DNA of 12,732 nt, from contig JAJRVC010000548.1 in NCBI GenBank assembly GCA_024277475.1, positions 1 through 12,732 on the forward strand, written 5' to 3'. Each line of letters starts with the position of its first letter. Position 1 is the first letter of the stretch. Made by a program: the position numbers and the translations under genes. This DNA comes from Deltaproteobacteria bacterium (GTDB lineage: Bacteria > Desulfobacterota > Desulfobacteria > Desulfobacterales > JAFDCJ01). Of the stretch, positions 5,446 to 12,074 are shown in pieces. The notes beneath the pieces are model-generated. The model was not told the DNA's origin. It saw only the letters and a list, made by a program, of their open reading frames with translations, and made no database searches.

Positions 5446-5538
5446 GGCTAACCTACCGGCCACCGAACTTTCGAGCTTGCAACTACATTTACGTAAAACC
5501 GCATAGCTTTTCCGGTCAGGTTCAGCTATTGGTTATGC
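5446..5538 (-). repeat. attC-like site upstream of the RHH-mazF cassette
   Basis: In minus-strand order: R'' GCATAAC (5532-5538), spacer CAATA, L'' GCTGAACCTGACCGG (5512-5526), a 52-nt loop region, L' CCGGTAGGTTAGC (5447-5459), overlapping R' GTTAGCC (5446-5452). The arms form a 13-bp stem with two extrahelical G (GCT-g-AACCT-g-ACCGG). The L'' arm is shared, bar one base, with the half site at 3689-3715. The stop codon of the upstream gene fragment lies inside R''. Overlap of L' and R' is unusual and may mean that the inner GCTGAAC is the working R'' box. Confidence 0.65.
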
Positions 5539-5780
5539 CACGCTGCTCTTTTTGACAAAATGTGTGGCGTATGTTTTTTCAATGTTTGGCTCACCGGTTT
5601 TGGAAAATTTTAATTCGACCTTTCTTCCTTTTCCCCATGATTTATAACCGCCCAATGTGGTGCCTGGGGGCCACGCTAAGTAATTGACATTGCCAGTAAA
5701 ATGCCTTAAGAATGTCTCTGTAACGGTCTTAATCGACCGGTTTTTCTCAAAAACTACCCAATTAAGGGAGTCGACAAAAA
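5533..5780 (-). pseudogene. Unrecognised cassette gene, 3' fragment
   Basis: A minus-strand frame reads FVDSLNWVVFEKNRSIKT, continues through GNVNYLAWPPGTTLGGYKSW and ends THFVKKSSVA at a TAA inside the attC-like R'' box. The composition (mixed hydrophobic and basic, W/Y/G-rich core, few rare residues) looks coding, unlike the overlapping frames. There is no start codon with a ribosome-binding site. Upstream of about 5775 the frame runs into low-quality sequence overlapping the Ada-AlkA leader, so the 5' part seems lost at the junction. I do not recognise the family. The matching cassette start (GTTATGC) is also absent upstream, which agrees with truncation. Confidence 0.45.
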
Positions 5781-5852
5781 ATGGCTCGTGCAAAAAACAG
5801 GAAGAGTGCATCCTGGGAGGATCGCTATCATGCAACGGCAGAGGACACGGAC

Positions 5853-7304
5853 ATGAAATTGAAAAAACACATTTGCGACAAGGCGCTGTTGGCAAAAGAC
5901 CCACAATTTGACGGCCTGTTTTTCATCGGTGTTTTGAGTACCGGCATCTATTGCCGGCCCATCTGTCCAGCACGTGCGGCAAAGACGGAGAACATTGTCT
6001 ACTTTCCAACGGCGGCTGCAGCGGCGGAAGCCGGGTTGCGCCCATGCTTACGATGCCGACCCGAGTCATCACCGGGCAGTCCGGCCTGGAACGGTACCTC
6101 GGCCACGGTTTCCCGGGCCATGCTGCTGATCCGTCAAGGCGCCTTGAATGAAGGCAACCTTGAGAATCTGGCCTTGAAACTGGGGGTGGGCGGCCGCCAC
6201 TTACGGCGGTTGTTTCAAACCCACGTCGGCGTATCGCCTATAGCTTTGGCAACTACTCAAAACATCCTGTTTGCCAAAAAACTCCTCAGCGAAACACAAC
6301 TGCCCATTTCTCAAATCGCTTTTGCATCCGGTTTCGGCAGTATCCGGCGATTCAGCGTCGCTTTCAAAAAAATATATGGTAAGACCCCATCGGCCTTTCG
6401 TCCTCCGATCAAAAGCAACAGGATCGGCGGGAAGACGCTTTTTCGGTGTAAGCTGACTCTGTCCTACCGCCCGCCTTTCGATTGGCAAGGCATGCTTGGT
6501 TTTTTTCAATCACGGGCCATCCCCGGCGTGGAATCCGTCGAAAATGGTGTCTACCATCGCACCATCCGAATAAACGAGACCAGTGGCACGATTTCCGTGG
6601 CCCATGCCGACAAAGGTAATACCTTGTTACTGAAAACCGCCTTGTCGGACAGCCGCGACCTGATGCCACTGGTGGAGCGGGTACGCCGCATGTTCGATCT
6701 GGATGCAAATATGCTGGCCGTTCATAAGGTCTTTGCCGCAGACCCGGTGCTGAAAGAAGTCGTTCGCAAGCAGCCCGGCCTTAGATTGCCCGGCGCCTGG
6801 GACCCATTTGAAGTTGCCGTCAGGGCTGTGGTGGGCCAGCAGATCTCCGTTAAGGGCGCCCGTACCGTCATCGGCCGGATCGCCGCAAAAGCCGGACCGC
6901 GATTCGAACCCGCCGACCAGCCGGGGCTGACCCATTTTTTCCCAACCGCCCGGGAGTTGAACGCATCCGAACTGGGACCCATCGGCATGCCCGCAAAGAG
7001 GGTGGAGACAATCAAGGTACTTGCTCGGGCCGTGGCTTGTGGAGAAATATCTTTGCTTGTGAAAGGGTCCCTCGAAAACTTCATCAAACAGCTGACCCGG
7101 ATTCCAGGTATCGGGGACTGGACGGCCCAGTATATCGCCATGCGGGCGTTGGACGAACCCGACGCTTTTCCGGCTGCCGACCTTGGCATCATCAGGGCCT
7201 TGCAGCAGGGCGATAAACGACCCACTCCGAAGCAAATATTGGAAAGATCCGAAGAATGGCGTCCTTGGCGGGCTTATGCCGCCATCTACCTATGGCACAT
7301 CTAA
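5853..7304 (+). CDS. Ada-AlkA fusion: methyl-sensing regulator plus 3-methyladenine DNA glycosylase
   Basis: The 483-residue protein combines four parts. An Ada zinc domain (about 8-75) has C34, C38, C65 and C68, spaced exactly as C38/C42/C69/C72 of E. coli Ada; C34 would accept methyl groups from DNA phosphotriesters. It is followed by an AraC-type HTH (about 85-185), an AlkA N-domain (about 195-300) and a HhH-GPD glycosylase domain (about 315-483). The HhH is LTRIPGIGDWTAQYIAMRAL and the catalytic Asp is D443 in PAADLG. It should sense methylation, activate repair genes and excise alkylated bases. The methyltransferase domain of Ada is absent. I chose the ATG at 5853 (GAGGA 7 nt upstream) because homologues begin near here. 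An ATG at 5781 with AAGGGAG 10 nt upstream would add 24 residues. An ogt stub follows immediately. Confidence 0.92.
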   Translation: MKLKKHICDKALLAKDPQFDGLFFIGVLSTGIYCRPICPARAAKTENIVYFPTAAAAAEAGLRPCLRCRPESSPGSPAWNGTSATVSRAMLLIRQGALNEGNLENLALKLGVGGRHLRRLFQTHVGVSPIALATTQNILFAKKLLSETQLPISQIAFASGFGSIRRFSVAFKKIYGKTPSAFRPPIKSNRIGGKTLFRCKLTLSYRPPFDWQGMLGFFQSRAIPGVESVENGVYHRTIRINETSGTISVAHADKGNTLLLKTALSDSRDLMPLVERVRRMFDLDANMLAVHKVFAADPVLKEVVRKQPGLRLPGAWDPFEVAVRAVVGQQISVKGARTVIGRIAAKAGPRFEPADQPGLTHFFPTARELNASELGPIGMPAKRVETIKVLARAVACGEISLLVKGSLENFIKQLTRIPGIGDWTAQYIAMRALDEPDAFPAADLGIIRALQQGDKRPTPKQILERSEEWRPWRAYAAIYLWHI

Positions 7305-7317
7305 AGGAGGACGCGTC

Positions 7318-7371
7318 ATGTACTATGACTTTTTTGAAGCAGGATTAATCGGTACCCTTATCCTAAAATAA
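7318..7371 (+). pseudogene. Truncated ogt (methylated-DNA-cysteine methyltransferase), N-terminal stub
   Basis: A strong AAAGGAGG overlaps the stop region of the Ada-AlkA gene and lies 7 nt before an ATG that encodes MYYDFFEAGLIGTLILK and then stops. The pattern M-x-Y-x-x-F-x-x-x-x-I-G-x-L-x-L is how many Ogt/MGMT proteins begin, and ogt beside ada/alkA is a common arrangement. A full protein would be about 155-180 residues with a PCHRV active site, which is not present in the window. The frame ends inside the palindrome at 7360-7392, so the rest was probably lost by deletion or insertion there. A random short frame is possible, but the position and ribosome-binding site argue against it. Confidence 0.55.
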
Positions 7372-7392
7372 CAGCCTGCCTTATTTTAGGAT
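7360..7392. terminator. Perfect 12-bp palindrome, possible bidirectional terminator or breakpoint
   Basis: ATCCTAAAATAA (7360-7371) and TTATTTTAGGAT (7381-7392) are perfect inverted repeats around a 9-nt loop. The A-tract on one arm and T-tract on the other would work as an intrinsic terminator in either direction, between the rightward repair genes and the leftward dadA-type gene. The stem is AT-rich and so only moderately stable. The left arm supplies the stop codon of the ogt stub. Confidence 0.5.
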
Positions 7393-7492
7393 TGCGGCAC
7401 TTCATAAAACATAATCTGAGAAAACCAGTACGTCCCCCTATATATTGTGGTATCCGATTTAGTAGATTTTTTATAGGGTTGGGCTATTAAGA
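7393..7492. other. Spacer between palindrome and second repeat copy
   Basis: I see no gene here, apart from a minus-strand frame that runs through the repeat and ends at 7386. That frame has no recognisable family. The stretch next to the repeat has faint block similarity to 2948-3006 beside copy 1. Confidence 0.35.
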
Positions 7493-7608
7493 CACAATCC
7501 TCTTTATCCATTGCTGCCTGCAGATTGCCCTTACAAATATTCAATGGATGACACTTGTCCGTTCCCATCAGGATTGACCCAAATGTACCATTTTGGCAGA
7601 AAACAGCA
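7493..7608 (-). repeat. 116-bp direct repeat, copy 2
   Basis: This copy is identical to 3007-3122 in sequence and orientation. It begins 36 bp after the stop of the DadA-type gene, read on the minus strand. Together the two copies enclose about 4.4 kb containing the cassette array, the two pseudogenes and the DNA-repair genes, which is the geometry expected if recombination between them could excise or had delivered that block. Confidence 0.9.
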
Positions 7609-7644
7609 TTATATTTTCTATTCGTTGTATATAGACCGAAACTC

Positions 7645-8901
7645 TTAATCAAAACGCTCGATTCTCAATGCAGTCAAATCTATTGCCGGCGTTTGACCGG
7701 CCGAAAGCTGGGAAACGATTTTGCCGCTTATCGGCGCCAGTGAAATTCCCATCATGCCGTGACCGGCGGCAATGATGACGTTATCATATCGGCGGGGTCG
7801 TCCGAGATAGGGCAGGTCGTCCGGCGAACAGGGCCGCAGTCCGCGCCAGATTTCGATCAGTTCGAGGGTGCCGGGATCGATATCCGGAAAATAGGCAGGT
7901 ACGGCTTTGAGGATGGCCTTCAGGCGGCGCTTGTTAATCGACAGATCGAAGCCTGCAAGCTCAAGGGTACCGGCAAACCGTATCGTGTCTTTCATGGGCG
8001 TCAATGCGATTTTGGCCTCAGACATCATAAAGGGTATTGAAGGCCATGCCGCCGGCCGTTTGAAAGTTATGCTGTAACCCTTTGCGGGTTCAATCAGCAG
8101 TCTGATTTTCAGCTCGCGGGCAAGGTCGGCTGACCAGCAGCCGCCGGCCAATATAATTTCCCCGACGGATATATCTCCACGGGTTGTTTTAACCGTGGTC
8201 ACCCTACGATCAGAGGTTTCAAATTCGAGCACCTCCACCGCATTGAGCAGATGAACCCCTTTTTTTTCAATGAAGCGGGCCAACTGGTGTACGAACTGGT
8301 CGGGGACAATGTGGGCGTCGCAAGGGTGAAAGATACCGCCGACTGCGGTGGTTTGCACCCCCCCCATAAATCCCTTTAAATCATCGGCTTCCAGTTTTTG
8401 GTTTTCAATCCCGTATTCCTGCAACAATACCATATCTTTAACAGCTTCCTCAAAACTTCTATGCGTATTAAAGATTTCCAGATTTCCAGTTTTCTCAAAA
8501 CCAAAATCAATACCTTCCAGCACAGCCAGTTCTTCAAACAAACCCAGGCTGGCGATACTGAGACCGTGCAGAACAGGTATCGCCCGGCGCACATGCCGCT
8601 CGCTGCAGGCACCGCGAAACTTCCACAGCCATGAAAGAAACTCTTTCTGGAAACGGGGTTTAATGTATAAGGGACTTTCCGGATTGAACATCCATTTGAG
8701 TCCCTGGAGGATTGCTCCCGGAGCCGCCAAAGGGATGCTGTGACTGGGAACGATCAGTCCGGCATTGCCATAGGAACTGCCGGAACATAGGTCGTCTTTC
8801 TCAACCACGGTGACGTTTTTACCAAGTCCATGGAGGTAATAGGCACAACAGATGCCGATGGCGCCGCCGCCGATGACCAGAGTTTCTGTCTTGTGGTTCA
8901 T
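7645..8901 (-). CDS. DadA-type FAD-dependent D-amino-acid (or hydroxyproline) dehydrogenase
   Basis: The 418-residue protein belongs to the DAO/DadA flavoprotein family, which oxidatively deaminates amino or imino acids and passes electrons to the respiratory chain. The N-terminal Rossmann motif is GGGAIG (11-16) with E34 at the end of the second strand for the FAD ribose. SGSSYGNAGLI (about 41-51) is the DadA-type FAD loop. Near the C-terminus, WRGLRPCSPDDLPYLG (352-367) holds the substrate-carboxylate Arg, and AAGHGMMG (378-385) closes the FAD site. AGAGG lies about 8 nt before the ATG. It is the last gene of the leftward transporter operon, behind a terminator-like hairpin. That context suggests it oxidises an amino acid released from the imported compound. 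Sarcosine/glycine-oxidase-like substrates are also possible. Confidence 0.88.
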   Translation of the reverse strand: MNHKTETLVIGGGAIGICCAYYLHGLGKNVTVVEKDDLCSGSSYGNAGLIVPSHSIPLAAPGAILQGLKWMFNPESPLYIKPRFQKEFLSWLWKFRGACSERHVRRAIPVLHGLSIASLGLFEELAVLEGIDFGFEKTGNLEIFNTHRSFEEAVKDMVLLQEYGIENQKLEADDLKGFMGGVQTTAVGGIFHPCDAHIVPDQFVHQLARFIEKKGVHLLNAVEVLEFETSDRRVTTVKTTRGDISVGEIILAGGCWSADLARELKIRLLIEPAKGYSITFKRPAAWPSIPFMMSEAKIALTPMKDTIRFAGTLELAGFDLSINKRRLKAILKAVPAYFPDIDPGTLELIEIWRGLRPCSPDDLPYLGRPRRYDNVIIAAGHGMMGISLAPISGKIVSQLSAGQTPAIDLTALRIERFD

Positions 8902-8928
8902 GAATATGCCTCTTATTCTGATTAAGAT

Positions 8929-8967
8929 GATAAAAAGGGGGGCTTTCCGGCCACCACCCTTTTTATC
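8929..8967 (-). terminator. Strong hairpin between the substrate-binding-protein gene and the DadA-type gene
   Basis: GATAAAAAGGG (8929-8939) and CCCTTTTTATC (8957-8967) are perfect 11-bp inverted repeats, and the inner bases extend the stem with GGC/GCC pairing. The T-tract within the arm makes it a rho-independent-like terminator on either strand. It lies about 60 bp after the substrate-binding-protein stop, so it probably lowers transcription into the dehydrogenase gene. This is a usual way to keep binding-protein mRNA more abundant. Confidence 0.75.
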
Positions 8968-9029
8968 TGTTTTACAGGACTGATTAAAACCCTCCGGTGC
9001 GTCTTAATATAAATTTTCTTCCGGAAAAT

Positions 9030-10685
9030 TTATTCCCAAGACCAATCCTGTATGTTCCATGTTATATCAGTTACATAAGGATTTATTTTATAGCCTTTAA
9101 GCGCTGAGTTTTTGCCGTACATAAACGTGTAAGCAAAAATTGGCGCAAAAGGGACATCTTCGTGTAATATTTCCTGGATTCTATAATAAACCGCTTTGCG
9201 CTTCTCCATGTCGGATATAAGGACACCTTCTTCCAACAGTTTATCGAGTTCGGGGTTTTCATACTGGACGTAGTTGGAACCGGTCCCATACTTGGCCGGA
9301 ATCTGTTTGGAATGGGCACGGGCGGTGTAGTCGGGATCCATCCCCACCGTCGGTTCCCAACCTACCATCAAGGTGTCGAACTGGCTCTTGGTGGTGTATT
9401 CCCCCCAGACCACCGAGGCGGGCATGTTTTTAATTTCCATGGCCACGCCGATTTTCTTCCAGTCGGCCTGGATCATGGCCTGGGCCTGTTCTCGGGCCTT
9501 GGCCCCGGCGGTGGTAGACATGGTAAATTTTAGCTTGACGCCATCCTTTTCCCGAATCCCATCCGCACCTTTCTTCCAGCCGGCAGCCTCGAGCATGGCA
9601 GCCGCTTTTTCCGGGTTGTATCCGGGATCTTTGAGGTTTTGATTGTAGGCCCAATGGTTGGGGTGCAGATAGGACAGCGTCCGGGGCGGCAGGCCGTAGT
9701 AAATGTCCTTGATCCACCTTTCTTTATCGACGGCATAGTAGAGAGCCTGACGGACAACTTTTTCCCGGAACTGGGGTTTGCCGCAGTTAAAATAAATGAA
9801 TTCCACCCACGGTGCCGGTGTCTCGAGGGCGTCCTTGCCGGAAAGCTTACGGGCCTCTTCGAATCGGACCGGCGGAACACCGTGGAGGCCGAAAACATCA
9901 ATTTCGCCGGTTGTAAACTGGGTGTAGGCAACCGTTTGGTCGGGAACGAACTTATGGATAACGGTTTCGATGGCGGGTGCACCGCGGTGGTAATCCATAT
10001 TGCGCTTATACACCATATGGCTTCCTGCCACCCGTTTTACCAGCTTGTAGGGGCCGGTGCCGATTGGGTGGGTGTTAAAGGGCGCCGTATTAATGTCGGC
10101 CTCTTTGGATAAAATATGTTCCGGAACGATATGCATTTTCTGCCAGGCCCAGGCGAAAGGCACAAATGGTTTGGATAGGTGGATTTCGATATTGTAGTCG
10201 TCGATAATTTTAAATTGCGAAATCAAATCAAATCCCGAGCGGGAGCGGATTGCCACCTTGGGGTTGATGATAGTCTGATAGGTGAACTCCACATCTTTGG
10301 CCGTAAACGGTACGCCGTCATGCCACTTGACACCCTTTTTGAGTTCGATCTTCCATACCTTGCCGTCCTGGGAAATACCCCCGTTTTCCAGGGTCGGAAC
10401 TTTTACGGCCAGGTTGGGGATGAATTCTCCCTTCTCGTTGACATCCCAAAGCGCGTCGAACATACAGGCCTCGGGGACTTCTTCGGTGCCGGAATTGACG
10501 TAAAGCAGGGGGTTGAAGTTTACCGGCTCCTGGGTCATGCCGAGAATCACGCTTTTTTTGGCTGCCCAGACCGGCTGACCGGCCAAGATCAATAGACCGC
10601 CGACAAATGCCAATAGCATAAAGGCTGTAAATAAATTCTTCGTTGAGCCCTTGCTCCCCCAACTAAATTTTTTGACATGATTCAT
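9030..10685 (-). CDS. Family-5 ABC transporter substrate-binding protein (peptide/opine/nickel type)
   Basis: The 551-residue periplasmic protein delivers a peptide-like ligand to the adjacent permeases. A signal peptide spans about 1-41: basic start, hydrophobic 19-36, and V-W-A before the likely cut at 41/42. The hallmark SBP_bac_5 segment WKIELKKGVKWHDGVPFTAKDVEFTYQ is at 111-137. GTGPYKLV, about 80 residues further on, is also typical. I chose the ATG at 10685 because AGGAGG (10695-10700) lies 9 nt upstream; the ATG at 10709 would place that ribosome-binding site inside the gene. It starts 64 bp after the DppC-type permease and is followed by a strong hairpin. The ligand is not predictable from sequence. 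This protein is intact, in contrast to the remnant at 54-299. Confidence 0.92.
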   Translation of the reverse strand: MNHVKKFSWGSKGSTKNLFTAFMLLAFVGGLLILAGQPVWAAKKSVILGMTQEPVNFNPLLYVNSGTEEVPEACMFDALWDVNEKGEFIPNLAVKVPTLENGGISQDGKVWKIELKKGVKWHDGVPFTAKDVEFTYQTIINPKVAIRSRSGFDLISQFKIIDDYNIEIHLSKPFVPFAWAWQKMHIVPEHILSKEADINTAPFNTHPIGTGPYKLVKRVAGSHMVYKRNMDYHRGAPAIETVIHKFVPDQTVAYTQFTTGEIDVFGLHGVPPVRFEEARKLSGKDALETPAPWVEFIYFNCGKPQFREKVVRQALYYAVDKERWIKDIYYGLPPRTLSYLHPNHWAYNQNLKDPGYNPEKAAAMLEAAGWKKGADGIREKDGVKLKFTMSTTAGAKAREQAQAMIQADWKKIGVAMEIKNMPASVVWGEYTTKSQFDTLMVGWEPTVGMDPDYTARAHSKQIPAKYGTGSNYVQYENPELDKLLEEGVLISDMEKRKAVYYRIQEILHEDVPFAPIFAYTFMYGKNSALKGYKINPYVTDITWNIQDWSWE

Positions 10686-10749
10686 AATGATTTTCCTCCT
10701 TTCCTGCATAGATGGTTAATCTTACCGATGGGTGACATTACCCGGTCGG

Positions 10750-11664
10750 CTATTCTGAAGTCATCCTCAGCCGCGGGTCCAGGGCGTCCCTTAAACCGTC
10801 GCCGAGAAAGTTGAAACTCATCACCGTCAACGTAATCATGACCCCCGGCAGAATCGCCAGCCAGGGTGCCAAATCGAAATAAGCCTGGGCATCGGTCAGC
10901 ATGTTTCCCCAGCTGGCAAGGGGAGGTTGAATGCCGTACCCTAAAAAACTGATGTACGATTCCATCAGCACCGCGTTGGCAACGTTCAGGGTAGCGGATA
11001 CCAAAACAGGTGCCATGGCATTCGGTAACAACTCCCGAAACATGATCCGGGGACCTGAAGCGCCCAGAGCGTAGCTGGCCTGCACAAAGTCCTGTTCCTT
11101 GATGTACTGAATCTGTGCCCGGATAATCCGGGCGACCTCCATCCAGGAGGTAAATCCGATGATCAGGGCGATGGAAATTACGGTGGGCGTAATGAAAGCC
11201 GCCAGAACCAGGAGCAGGAAAACCTGGGGAAAGCATAGCATCGTGTCGGTAAAGCGCATCAGGATATTGTCTACCCTGCCGCCGTAATAACCTGACAAAA
11301 GACCAATGATCATGCCGGTGACGATGGTGGCAAACATGGCCGCAACTCCAACGATAAGGCTGATACGACCGCCGTAAATAAGGCGGGTAAGCGTGCCGCG
11401 CCCAATCTCATCGGTACCGAGAATATAGTTGCTGTCGGAAAAGGGGACAATAAAGCGCCGTTTGGTGTCAAGATCAAGAGGATCATGCGGCACAATAAGG
11501 GCGGCAAATACGGTTGATAGAAATAAAACCAGGATGACACATCCGCCGGCCACTGCCAGGCGGTGGTTCAGAAATCGTCGCCAGATCCGATGTATCTGGC
11601 TTTCGTAAAACTCGCCCGTTTTTTCACCTACGATTGAGTCATTTTTTATTTCTTCAACTTCCAT
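10750..11664 (-). CDS. DppC-type ABC transporter permease
   Basis: The 304-residue inner-membrane protein has the DppC/OppC layout: a cytoplasmic N-terminus (1-33), a first membrane segment (about 36-58), the periplasmic loop ending in LGTDEIGRG (82-90), then five further segments. The EAA loop that contacts the ATPase is about 194-214 (QASYALGASGPRIMFRELLPN). It ends DALDPRLR as this family does. I chose the ATG at 11664, with GGAAAG 7 nt upstream; a TTG at 11688 could add eight residues. It should pair with the DppB-type protein, although a 410-bp spacer separates the genes. ATPase subunits are not in the window. Confidence 0.9.
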   Translation of the reverse strand: MEVEEIKNDSIVGEKTGEFYESQIHRIWRRFLNHRLAVAGGCVILVLFLSTVFAALIVPHDPLDLDTKRRFIVPFSDSNYILGTDEIGRGTLTRLIYGGRISLIVGVAAMFATIVTGMIIGLLSGYYGGRVDNILMRFTDTMLCFPQVFLLLVLAAFITPTVISIALIIGFTSWMEVARIIRAQIQYIKEQDFVQASYALGASGPRIMFRELLPNAMAPVLVSATLNVANAVLMESYISFLGYGIQPPLASWGNMLTDAQAYFDLAPWLAILPGVMITLTVMSFNFLGDGLRDALDPRLRMTSE

Positions 11665-12074
11665 GATAGCACTTTCCAGAGTTGACAATCTCGTAAAAAG
11701 TCAAAATTCTCGAATTTTGATCTAATAACCTATTGAAATTATTAAGTGTAAAATTTTATTTTTGTGCTTTTTGTGCCTTTTTGCGGCCACATCAGAGTTG
11801 AGCGGTTCAGGGTTCAACGTTCCGGGTTGAAAAACTCCCAACCCGCTCTTATTCAGAGGGATTCCGTCTTCTTCCTTTTTATGGAGCCTTTTCACCCAAT
11901 GGGGTGAGTCGGGCATTCCAAATCTTAAACAATTCGCCCCCTCGAGAGCCTCAAGGACTAAATACGGGGTCAAACAATCGATTTAAATAGAAAAGACTGA
12001 GCGACCTGTCGGGTCATAGCCGAAGGCGATGCCTGAAGCGATACCATAAATCTTCAATTCCAGCTTGTCCCGTT
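11665..12074. other. 410-bp non-coding spacer inside the permease operon, repeat-like
   Basis: DppB- and DppC-type genes are normally nearly contiguous, so this gap is unusual. It holds a perfect palindrome TCAAAATTCTCGAATTTTGA (11701-11720) just upstream of the DppC-type start. A smaller hairpin CACCC-AATG-GGGTG lies around 11893-11907, and a CATCGCC-TTC-GGCTATG-type hairpin (minus strand) lies near 12018-12034. An 83-codon minus frame (11722-11973) contains QPGTLNPEPLNSDVAAKRHKKHKNK, which is biased and low-complexity and looks like translated intergenic repeat, so I do not call it a gene. The region resembles accumulated repetitive extragenic DNA. Confidence 0.5.

Larger units (their letters stand above)
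3689..5538 (-). mobile_element. Fragment of an integron cassette array (integrase-less, CALIN-like)
   Basis: Four attC-like sites in one orientation delimit minus-strand modules: a gene fragment, an RHH/mazF pair, yefM-yoeB, and a DUF6429 gene. In an integron each cassette starts at TTRRRY and carries the complementary R'' box at its own end. Here the pairs match: TTAGCC (5451 down) with GGCTAAT (4724-4730), TTATGC (4694 down) with GCATAAC (4092-4098), and TTCGCC (4000 down) with GGCGAAC (3709-3715). The L arms form stems with single extrahelical bases, another attC hallmark. Cassette lengths are about 760 and 690 bp for the two toxin pairs. No intI or attI is visible. Promoter-bearing toxin-antitoxin cassettes are known stabilisers of chromosomal cassette arrays. 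The call rests on my reading of short boxes, not on a covariance-model search. Confidence 0.7.

Noticed and set aside
3689..5538. CRISPR array
   Set aside because: The repeated elements are few, unequal in spacing and flank protein genes; there are no regular 20-40 bp repeats or cas genes.
5058..5555. 165-codon plus-strand frame over the RHH-mazF promoter and attC region
   Set aside because: It overlaps well-supported minus-strand genes and a promoter, has no ribosome-binding site, and its composition resembles no protein family.
6627..7235. 202-codon minus-strand frame
   Set aside because: It is a shadow of the AlkA domain on the other strand; open antisense frames are expected in this GC-richer gene.
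3007..7608. The 4.6-kb block as a composite transposon with the 116-bp repeats as insertion sequences
   Set aside because: The repeats are too short, lack inverted termini and encode no transposase, and no target-site duplication is visible.
9639..10112. 157-codon plus-strand frame within the substrate-binding-protein gene
   Set aside because: It is antisense to an intact signal-peptide-bearing binding protein and has no family resemblance.
11722..11973. 83-codon minus-strand frame between the permease genes
   Set aside because: Its composition is biased and repeat-like (PGTLNPEPLNS, KRHKKHKNK) and it lacks a ribosome-binding site; it is treated as translated intergenic repeat.
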